A stretch of 64,000 bases of DNA from Hypericibacter adhaerens (GTDB lineage: Bacteria > Pseudomonadota > Alphaproteobacteria > Dongiales > Dongiaceae): positions 310,001-374,000 of the forward strand of contig NZ_CP042582.1 of NCBI RefSeq assembly GCF_008728835.1, given 5' to 3'. Each line of letters starts with the position of its first letter. The stretch's first letter is position 1. Below are positions 16,248 to 22,369 of the stretch, in pieces. The notes under the pieces were generated by a model that did no database searches, was not told the DNA's origin, and saw only the letters and a list, made by a program, of their open reading frames with translations. Made by a program: the position numbers and the translations under genes.

Positions 16248-16961
16248 ATGCGCCCTTATCTGCCCGGGCCGCTCCATCGCCATCCGCCGCCGGCGCAGAC
16301 CGTCGTCACGCATCATGTGACGGCGCGCCACCAGATCGAGATCGAGATCTCGCCGCCGCGCATCGAGCTTTCCTTCCGCGACGAGCGCTTCGTCAACCTG
16401 ATCAACACGCAATACCGCTTCGAGGCGAAGCTCTACAACTCGCGCCTCGGCGTGAGCTGGCAGGTACTGGCCCCCTCGGGCGGGCCCGGTGCCGGCACGA
16501 TCGACGCGCAAGGCCTCTACCAGGCGCCCAACAAAGGTGCGCTGGCGAGCCCGCATACCGATCTCGTGGTCGCGACCTCGGTCGAGGACCCGCTGCGCAA
16601 GGCCTTCGCCTGGGTGACGGTGCTGGGGATCGGGCCGGAGCCGGCCCCGGCGCCGGTGATCGAGATCTGGCCCAAGCGCGCGACGCTCTATTACGTCCAG
16701 GGCGACCACAACGCCTATATCGACGATTCCAACAAGATGCAGCTGTTCGAGGCGCGCCTCAGCCACACCGCCGGCACCGCGGTCGAGTGGCTGGTCGATG
16801 GCGCGCTGCAGGCGGGCACCGCGCCGACCTTCCTCTACAAGCTGCCCAATCTGGGCGGCACGCATCTCGCCACGGTGCGCGCCCGCGTCCAGGCGCAGCC
16901 GGGCGTGTTCGACGACGCGAAGGTGCTGCAGCTCAACTATGTCTGGCCCGGCCTGCTCTGA
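16248..16961 (+). CDS. Hypothetical protein with bacterial Ig-like (Big-type) module
   Basis: The protein is 237 residues. A His/Pro-rich start is followed by ARHQIEIEISPPRIELSFR and then a stretch ending GAGTIDAQGLYQAPNKG (residues ~80-97). The G-TIDA-GLY-AP pattern is characteristic of bacterial Ig-like repeats found in surface and adhesive proteins. A second beta module follows (IEIWPKRATLYYVQGDHNAYIDD... to the C-terminus). No Sec signal is visible, which is odd for an Ig-like surface protein. A non-classical location or an intracellular assembly is possible. GAGGTC lies just before the ATG at 16248. Confidence 0.72.
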   Translation: MRPYLPGPLHRHPPPAQTVVTHHVTARHQIEIEISPPRIELSFRDERFVNLINTQYRFEAKLYNSRLGVSWQVLAPSGGPGAGTIDAQGLYQAPNKGALASPHTDLVVATSVEDPLRKAFAWVTVLGIGPEPAPAPVIEIWPKRATLYYVQGDHNAYIDDSNKMQLFEARLSHTAGTAVEWLVDGALQAGTAPTFLYKLPNLGGTHLATVRARVQAQPGVFDDAKVLQLNYVWPGLL

Positions 16962-16983
16962 CGGGCGCCGTTAGGAGAAACCC

Positions 16984-17718
16984 ATGGTCGATGTCGACGT
17001 CAACAAGGTCAAAAACATAGACCCGGTCCGGATTGCCGAGGTCCGCAACATCGATCCGCTGACGATCGCGAAGATCCAGAAGATCGCGCCCGCGGCGGTC
17101 CATATCAAGGAGCTCAACAATATCGATCCGCTCTCGATCGAATCGGTGCGGATCGACCGGGTGCATAATCTGGACCCGCTCCATGTCGAGCGGCTCGACG
17201 TCACCTCCATCCCGACCGTCAATCTGTCGCTGAGCCGGTTGCCCTCGGTGGCGCTCGAGGTCAAGCGCGTGCCGCCGGTGGCGATCACGCTGCAGCAGAA
17301 CCTGGAGCTCAGCTCGAGCTACACCGTGCATACCCGCTTCTTCGGATTCGAGGTGCTGCGGATGCAGCTCCATGGCTGCACCAAGGTGGTCCCGATGGAC
17401 AAGCACCGGCGCGAGCAGTCGAAGAGCGACGACCGCAGCTATACCGAGGTGGCGGCCGCCGGCAATCCCGGCATCCCGGTCAAGCTCTCGGAAAGCTGCA
17501 GCGTGACGCAGGTGGCGGCACCCCGGCCGCCGGTCCCGCATCGCGACCAGGCGCGCCGCGCCGAGCGCGGGCCGCCGCGGCATCTGGCGGCGGCGCCGCG
17601 AGGACCTGCATCCATGATGCATGCGGGTGCGCCGCGCTTCCAGTTCTCAGCATCGGGCGCAGCGCCTTCCGCTCCCGTCGATCCCTTCGACGGCGGCACC
17701 GTCAACTCGGGAGGCTAG
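16984..17718 (+). CDS. Hypothetical protein with N-terminal NIDPL repeats
   Basis: The protein is 244 residues. Residues ~8-75 are built of a degenerate repeat centred on (N)IDP(L/V)xI: KNIDPVRIAEV, RNIDPLTIAKI, NNIDPLSIESV, HNLDPLHVERL, with alternate hydrophobic residues as in a solenoid or beta-helix. A beta-rich region follows (VAITLQQNLELSSSYTVHTR) with Cys in HGCTKV and SESCSV, then a long Pro/Ala/Arg-rich tail that looks disordered. No known family is recognised. A good ribosome-binding site (TAGGAGAAAC) precedes the ATG. The repeat suggests a structural or scaffold role. Confidence 0.75.
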   Translation: MVDVDVNKVKNIDPVRIAEVRNIDPLTIAKIQKIAPAAVHIKELNNIDPLSIESVRIDRVHNLDPLHVERLDVTSIPTVNLSLSRLPSVALEVKRVPPVAITLQQNLELSSSYTVHTRFFGFEVLRMQLHGCTKVVPMDKHRREQSKSDDRSYTEVAAAGNPGIPVKLSESCSVTQVAAPRPPVPHRDQARRAERGPPRHLAAAPRGPASMMHAGAPRFQFSASGAAPSAPVDPFDGGTVNSGG

Positions 17719-17721
17719 GCC

Positions 17722-17961
17722 ATGACGACGAGTCCCTGCGACTGTCCGCAATGCCGCGCCACGCGGCTCCGCGAGAACGCGATGGCGCTGCCGGTGGCCG
17801 CTTTCTACACCGGGGCCGCGAATGTCGCGGCCATCCGTCACCTGATCCACCGCATCATCTGGGACCGACCCTGGCCGCCGGCGCCGCCGCAGAGCGGCCC
17901 GGTCGTCCATCGCTACCGCTATAGCTGCATCCCGCCCTTGCCGGGCGGCGATCCCTGCTGA
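17722..17961 (+). CDS. Small Cys-containing hypothetical protein (79 aa)
   Basis: The start MTTSPCDCPQCRATRLREN holds a CxCxxC cluster able to bind a metal. A hydrophobic helix (MALPVAAFYTGAANVAAIRH) follows, and the chain ends in a Pro/Trp/Tyr-rich tail with two more Cys. The family is unknown. It begins only 3 bp after the upstream stop, and the downstream gene is 23 bp away, which supports membership of the same operon. Confidence 0.7.
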   Translation: MTTSPCDCPQCRATRLRENAMALPVAAFYTGAANVAAIRHLIHRIIWDRPWPPAPPQSGPVVHRYRYSCIPPLPGGDPC

Positions 17962-17984
17962 AGCCAAGAGAGAGGCGCTGAGCC

Positions 17985-18647
17985 ATGCCTGCCACGAACG
18001 AGCCGGACGGAAACGGTCCGCGGACCGCGGAGAAGCCGCCGCCGGGTGCCCGCGCTTCCGCGAACGAAGGCGGGCTCGATCTGCGCGAGAAGGTCGACCA
18101 GATGGGCGCCATCCTGGCCAAGGGGCTCGATCTCGCCGAGGCCGGCGTCAGTCTCGGCGTCACCATCGTGAACCGGATCGGCAGCGTCGCGCAGCAGCAA
18201 GTGCTGGAGCGCATGGCCGCCGCCATGCAGCCGCAAGCAGAAACGCCAACGGGACCGCCGCAGCCCATGCCGGACGCGGCGATGGGCGAGGCCGCCGGCG
18301 GTCCGCCGCCCGAGACCGCTTCCTTCTACATCACCAACCGGCTGCCGCTGGCGCCGGGCGGGACGCTCCGGGTCTCCTTCTCCATCAACAACGATTCGCT
18401 GGTGACGCCCAAGAAGGTGAAGCTGCGGGTCGAGGGATTCCACGGCGAGACCACGAGCGCCGTTCTGCCGGCCGAGACGCTCGCGATCAAGCCCGCCGCC
18501 AGGACGATCGCGCCGGTCGATTTCGAGAAGTTCGTGCTGCAGGGGGCCGTCCCGCCCGAGACGCCGCCGGACGTCTATTTCGGCTGGATCCTGGTTTCCT
18601 CCGAGGAGGAGCTGCGGATTCCGGTCCGGCTCCAGGTCTCGCCGTGA
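17985..18647 (+). CDS. Hypothetical protein with GVTIVNRIGS helix and C-terminal beta domain
   Basis: The protein is 220 residues. The N-terminus is polar and likely disordered. Residues ~30-75 are an amphipathic helix (LDLREKVDQMGAILAKGL, then GVSLGVTIVNRIGSVAQQQ) carrying the same GVxxVN[QR]xGS signature as the proteins at 14863 and 21515. A Pro/Met-rich linker leads to a beta-sandwich-like C-terminal domain (~105-220: SFYITNRLPLAPGGTLRVSF, KKVKLRVEGFHGE, VYFGWILVSS). There is no signal peptide and no Cys. It may be an assembly component whose helix contacts the others through the shared motif. Confidence 0.72.
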   Translation: MPATNEPDGNGPRTAEKPPPGARASANEGGLDLREKVDQMGAILAKGLDLAEAGVSLGVTIVNRIGSVAQQQVLERMAAAMQPQAETPTGPPQPMPDAAMGEAAGGPPPETASFYITNRLPLAPGGTLRVSFSINNDSLVTPKKVKLRVEGFHGETTSAVLPAETLAIKPAARTIAPVDFEKFVLQGAVPPETPPDVYFGWILVSSEEELRIPVRLQVSP

Positions 18648-18678
18648 GGCCAAGTCTTACCATGAGGATGCAGGCCGC

Positions 18679-20181
18679 ATGAGCGCCAACGGCCATATCC
18701 ACGACGTGGTGGTGGTGGGCGCCGGGCCCGGCGGCAGCAGCGCCGCGACCTTCCTCGCGCGCGAAGGGCTCGACGTGCTGGTGCTCGACCGCTCGGAGTT
18801 TCCGCGCGACAAGGTCTGCGGCGACGGGCTGACGCCGCAGGCGATCTATTGGCTGGACCAGCTCGGCTGCGCCGACGCGGTGATGGCGCAGACGCAAGCC
18901 TGCATCCGCGATTGCGACCTCTTCATCAACGGCAAGCATCTCCTGACCGGCGGCTTCCCTGCCGGCACGGCCTATCCCGATTTTGCGATCCTGCTGGACC
19001 GGCGCCGCTTCGACGACACGCTGCTGCGCAACGCCATCGCCCACGGCGCGCGTTTCGAGGGCGGGCGGATCCTGCGCGAGCTCGAGGTCGGGCGCGACGC
19101 GGTCGAGCTCACCTGCCAGACCCGCGATGGTGCCAAGAGCTTCCGGGGCCGCATCGTCATCGGTGCCGACGGCGTCTCCTCGACCGTGTCGCGCGCCATC
19201 GGCAACAAGCTCAAGACCGGCGCCATGGCGCTCTCGTTGCGCGCCTATTACCGCGACGTCGAATGCGAGGGCGCCCAGATCAAGGTCTATTTCGACCGCG
19301 ACTATTTCCCCGGCTATGGCTGGCTCTTCGTCGACGACGACGGCTTCGCCAATGTCGGGCTCGGCTATGCCGTCGACCGCCATTTCGCCATGCCGGGCAA
19401 GCTCGCCGAGGATTTCCAGCGCTTCCTCGAGCGCGAGCTGGGCACGATGCTGAGCCATGCCGTGCCTTGCGGACCGCCCTCGGGCGGCTCGGCCGCCTTC
19501 TTCAAGCCCAACGCCATCCTCGCGGACCGGATCATGCTGGTGGGCGATGCCGCCAACCATGCCGACCCGCTCAATGGCGGCGGCATCCACAAGGCGATGG
19601 AGAGCGCCTATTTCGCGGCCGAGACGGCGGTGGCCGCCCTCGAGGCCGGCGATTGCTCGCGCGCAGCGCTGGGCGCCTATGAGGAGCGCTGGGGCCGGCA
19701 TGTCGGCTTCGACTGGCAGACGGCCGAGCTTTTCCTCTCGATCGCGAAGAACCCCCACTTGCGCGACTTCTGCCTCTTCACCCTGACCCAGATCGGGCGG
19801 CTGACCGATGCCGACCGGCAGTTCCAGGAATTCTGCAGCGGCGTCTTCAGCGGCGCGCTGTCGCAGAGCATCTGCCTCTCGCCGCGGGCGCTCTATCACG
19901 CCTTCCCGAAGGATCCGCGGGTCTGGCGCGCGATGTTCGCGGCCGAAGGCGGCACGGTGCTCGGGCCCTTGCGCGTCGCGCGGGGTGCCGCCCAGAGCCT
20001 GGGCCGCGCCGGCATCGAGATGGCGCGCGATCCGCTGGTCAATCTCGATTGGGGCATCGAGGTCGCGACCAAGGCGGTGCGCCTGGTCGAACGCGGCGTG
20101 GCGGAGACGCCGGGCCTCACGCAGCCGGCCGGCATCCACCCCGCACTTCTGCAGCAGGTCCGGGCTTCGGCCCCGGGCTGA
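18679..20181 (+). CDS. FAD-dependent oxidoreductase, geranylgeranyl reductase family
   Basis: The protein is 500 residues. The N-terminal Rossmann FAD motif is VVVVGAGPGGSSAATFLA (residues 10-27), followed by the family signature FPRDKVCGDGLTPQA (41-55) with Cys47, the strand IVIGADGVSSTVSR, and the second FAD motif IMLVGDAANHADPLNGGG (~285-302). Such enzymes reduce isoprenoid double bonds, for example in archaeal-type lipids, chlorophyll side chains and menaquinone tails; some relatives are halogenases or hydroxylases. The C-terminal ~150 residues are longer than the core family and partly helical. Together with the isoprenoid-synthase-like first gene it suggests synthesis of a reduced isoprenoid. 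It is the most confidently annotated gene of the operon. Confidence 0.88.
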   Translation: MSANGHIHDVVVVGAGPGGSSAATFLAREGLDVLVLDRSEFPRDKVCGDGLTPQAIYWLDQLGCADAVMAQTQACIRDCDLFINGKHLLTGGFPAGTAYPDFAILLDRRRFDDTLLRNAIAHGARFEGGRILRELEVGRDAVELTCQTRDGAKSFRGRIVIGADGVSSTVSRAIGNKLKTGAMALSLRAYYRDVECEGAQIKVYFDRDYFPGYGWLFVDDDGFANVGLGYAVDRHFAMPGKLAEDFQRFLERELGTMLSHAVPCGPPSGGSAAFFKPNAILADRIMLVGDAANHADPLNGGGIHKAMESAYFAAETAVAALEAGDCSRAALGAYEERWGRHVGFDWQTAELFLSIAKNPHLRDFCLFTLTQIGRLTDADRQFQEFCSGVFSGALSQSICLSPRALYHAFPKDPRVWRAMFAAEGGTVLGPLRVARGAAQSLGRAGIEMARDPLVNLDWGIEVATKAVRLVERGVAETPGLTQPAGIHPALLQQVRASAPG

Positions 20182-20197
20182 GAAAGGAACAGGCAGC

Positions 20198-20398
20198 ATG
20201 GCATCGATCTTGGACTCGGTCGGCAAGCTGGTTCACGGGGCGGCGACCTCGCTCATCGACAACCAGGTTCCCGACAAGCTGGCCGATGTGATCGGCACGG
20301 CGGTGAAATCGGGATTCGACGTGATCACCGACAGCCTGAAGGTGATCCAGGACATCACCAAACCGGCGGAGACCCCGCCCAACGGCAACGGCTCCTGA
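20198..20398 (+). CDS. Small hypothetical amphipathic protein (66 aa)
   Basis: The short protein is mainly one or two amphipathic helices: SILDSVGKLVHGAATSLIDN, then DKLADVIGTAVKSGFDVITD, then a Pro/Asn/Gly tail. The pattern of hydrophobic residues every 3-4 positions suits membrane-surface or particle association. No family is recognised. The ATG follows AAAGGAACAGG. It begins 16 bp after the reductase stop and ends 10 bp before the next gene. Confidence 0.68.
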   Translation: MASILDSVGKLVHGAATSLIDNQVPDKLADVIGTAVKSGFDVITDSLKVIQDITKPAETPPNGNGS

Positions 20399-20408
20399 GG
20401 AGGATGCG

Positions 20409-20828
20409 ATGTATCAGTCACCGATCGGATGGCATGCGGGCGGTTGCCAGAATTGGAGCGGTCCCTACTACCTGGCCTTGATCCTGCCGGTGCCCTGCAT
20501 GCCGAGCGACTGCAAACCCTGCAGCGAGCTGGTGGTGCCGCGCGAGATCGAGGTCGATGCGGCGAGCTCGCCGCAGCAGGGCTTCGTCGGCGGGCATGGC
20601 GAGACCCACCTGACGCTCGAATATCTCGTCGATGCGGGCGCCGCGGCGCCGGCGGTCGAGATCAAGCTCGAAACGGGCGGCACGACCCAGACCTGGAGCG
20701 CCACCGACCTGGCCGAGGGCTATCACGTCGAGGACGGGTTCCTCGCCGCCGAGGCCGGCACCAAGGTCTCGATCTCCGTGACCGACGCGCTGGCGCGCCT
20801 GCGCTGGTGCGAACGGATCTGCTGCTGA
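20409..20828 (+). CDS. Hypothetical Cys-rich beta protein, paralogue of the next gene's C-terminal half
   Basis: The protein is 139 residues. Its N-terminal region has Cys at CMPSDCKPC. The rest is beta-rich (ETHLTLEYLVDAG, VEIKLETGGTTQTWSA, GYHVEDGFLAAEAGTKVSIS) and ends ALARLRWCERICC. The HLTLEY strand and the terminal ARLRWCE...C are shared with the protein at 20854, so both carry one homologous beta domain with a conserved Cys-containing C-terminus. A strong GAGGAGG site precedes the ATG. The terminal cysteines could crosslink or coordinate metal. The family is unknown. Confidence 0.75.
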   Translation: MYQSPIGWHAGGCQNWSGPYYLALILPVPCMPSDCKPCSELVVPREIEVDAASSPQQGFVGGHGETHLTLEYLVDAGAAAPAVEIKLETGGTTQTWSATDLAEGYHVEDGFLAAEAGTKVSISVTDALARLRWCERICC

Positions 20829-20853
20829 CGCCATCCGAGAGAAGGAGAGGGGC

Positions 20854-21483
20854 ATGCATCCCGCACATTCGCATTATTCCGGCCAGGGCTTTCCCGGCGG
20901 CCATCACGGGCCGATGATGCCCGGCCTGCCGATCTATCCGGTGCCGATGGGCCATGGTTTCTGTCACGCCTGCGGCCATCCGAAATCGAAATGCGTCTGC
21001 GGCTGCCGCGAATGCCGCAAGGAATCGAAGGAGCTTCTGGTCAAGGCCGATCAGAAGATCGGCGACGTGCGCCAGACGCCGGGCTTCGCCCAGATGATGT
21101 CGGCCCAGGCCCAGGCGCCGATCGTCATGAACCTGCAGACCGCGGGCTTCCAGACCGCCAATGTCGCCGGCCGCGAGACCCTGGCGCTCGATGCGGCCGC
21201 CGCGGCCCTCCAGGCCGGGATCGGCACCGCCTTCATCGGCGGCGGTTGTTGCGTGCATCTCTCGATCGAATACATGCCGACCTCGCCGACCGCGCAATCG
21301 CTGGTCGCGGTGCTGGTGCAGGACAGCGACGGCACGCTGCTCGCCTGGGCCCGGACCGAGAAGGCCGGCATCGGCTACCAGATCAAGGAATGCATTATCA
21401 CGACCAAGCCCGGGGCCACGGTGACGGTCCTGGTCGTCAACATGACGGCGCGCCTGCGCTGGTGCGAAGTCTTCAGCTGCTGA
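20854..21483 (+). CDS. Hypothetical protein: zinc-ribbon-like Cys cluster plus shared beta domain
   Basis: The protein is 209 residues. The start is His/Gly/Pro/Met-rich. At ~38-55 lies a dense Cys cluster FCHACGHPKSKCVCGCRECR, with the spacing of a metal-binding knuckle. Residues ~65-125 are Ala/Gln-rich (QAQAPIVMNLQTAGFQTANV). The C-terminal ~85 residues (CCVHLSIEYMPTSP... to TARLRWCEVFSC) match the protein at 20409 in strand order and in the final ARLRWCE. There is no signal peptide. GAGAAGGAGAGG precedes the ATG. Function is unknown; a metal-stabilised structural subunit is my inference. Confidence 0.75.
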   Translation: MHPAHSHYSGQGFPGGHHGPMMPGLPIYPVPMGHGFCHACGHPKSKCVCGCRECRKESKELLVKADQKIGDVRQTPGFAQMMSAQAQAPIVMNLQTAGFQTANVAGRETLALDAAAAALQAGIGTAFIGGGCCVHLSIEYMPTSPTAQSLVAVLVQDSDGTLLAWARTEKAGIGYQIKECIITTKPGATVTVLVVNMTARLRWCEVFSC

Positions 21484-21514
21484 CAACGGGCATTTGAGCG
21501 AGGGAGACGAGATC

Positions 21515-22102
21515 ATGGCCAAAGGCACGAAACGCAGCGGCAGCAAGCCCGCCGATGCCCCGCGCACCCGGACCAAGGCGCAGGAGGAGCTCGACAAGTT
21601 CCGCGCCCGCTCGGCCGCTTCGTTCGGATCGGGCGCGGGCGGTGCCGCCACGCCCTTCGCGGCGGCGATCCCCTGGCCGGTGCAGGCGGGTCCCGGCGGC
21701 GCACCCGGCTGGGCCTTGCCACCGTCGGTCATGCCCTATCCCGGCATGACGGGAATGCCGGGCATGCCGACGATGCCCAGCATGCCCAACCTGTCGGGGG
21801 CCAGCGCTGGGATCGGCGACCGGGTCGGCTCGACCTTGGGCCTCGGCGTCGATGTGGTGAACCAGTTGCTCGCTGGAAGCCTCCGCCTGCTGCAGGGCCT
21901 CGCCGGCACCGGCTATGGCTATGCGCCGGCCAACTGGGGCGGCGGTCATGGTCATGGCCACGGTTGCGGCTGTGGTTGTGGCGGCGGCTGCGGCTGTGGC
22001 GGGGGTTGCGATCCCTGCCTCTCCGACTGCTGCGGCTATGATTGCTGCGGCGCCATGGGTGCCGGGAGCTGCTGCCGGCCCAGCGTCGGGAATTGCTGCT
22101 GA
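21515..22102 (+). CDS. Hypothetical protein with Met/Pro repeats, GVDVVN helix and Gly-Cys-His-rich tail
   Basis: The protein is 195 residues and ends the operon. Its parts are a basic N-terminus, a GMTGMPGMPTMPSMPN Met/Pro repeat (~75-90), a helix GDRVGSTLGLGVDVVNQLLA with the recurrent GVxxVN signature, and a 55-residue tail of alternating Gly, His and Cys (GHGHGHGCGCGCGGGCGCGG, then DCCGYDCCG and a final NCC). Such tails occur in metal-loading, crosslinked or cell-surface proteins. A TTG 21 bp upstream is possible, but the ATG at 21515 has the better ribosome-binding site (GAGGGAGACG). Confidence 0.75.
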   Translation: MAKGTKRSGSKPADAPRTRTKAQEELDKFRARSAASFGSGAGGAATPFAAAIPWPVQAGPGGAPGWALPPSVMPYPGMTGMPGMPTMPSMPNLSGASAGIGDRVGSTLGLGVDVVNQLLAGSLRLLQGLAGTGYGYAPANWGGGHGHGHGCGCGCGGGCGCGGGCDPCLSDCCGYDCCGAMGAGSCCRPSVGNCC

Positions 22103-22145
22103 GGGAGAGCCGGTGTCCCTGAGACCCGTTCCATTCCTTGTCAGG

Positions 22146-22216
22146 GTCAGGCCCGGACTTGATCCGGGCATCCAGCCTTTGCGGCTCTGGATCGCCGGAT
22201 CAAGTCCGGCGATGAC
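22146..22216. repeat. Extragenic inverted repeat (CCGG-type palindromic element)
   Basis: Two 30-bp arms (22146-22175 and 22187-22216) are near-perfect inverted copies, each itself palindromic around CCGGACTTGATCCGG-like cores, with an 11-base loop. This kind of palindrome is a common intergenic repeat in alphaproteobacterial genomes. Its position between convergent transcription units suggests it also acts as a bidirectional terminator for the 13-gene operon and the hydrolase. Confidence 0.8.
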
Positions 22217-22369
22217 AGGAAAGAGCAAGTTGCCCGCGCCGCAGGGAGGGGGAAGGACGGCGCGGGCATTTGCTCTACCTGAATGAGGGTTTGATGGTTG
22301 GGGGGAACCACACCCTCGAGAATATCAACGCGACACTCGGGGCCCGCGTTCCGAGAAAATTTTTCCGCG

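Noticed and set aside
18487-20226. 579-codon minus-strand frame opposite the reductase
   Set aside because: It is the mirror frame of an intact FAD oxidoreductase, with low-complexity composition and no motif.
21725-22010. Possible tandem DNA repeat or CRISPR-like array
   Set aside because: The periodicity is codon-level, from Met-Pro and Gly-Cys-His repeats inside a coding gene, with no fixed repeat-spacer structure.
13920-22102. Gas-vesicle, microcompartment or encapsulin cluster
   Set aside because: None of the small proteins shows GvpA, BMC-domain or HK97-fold encapsulin sequence features.
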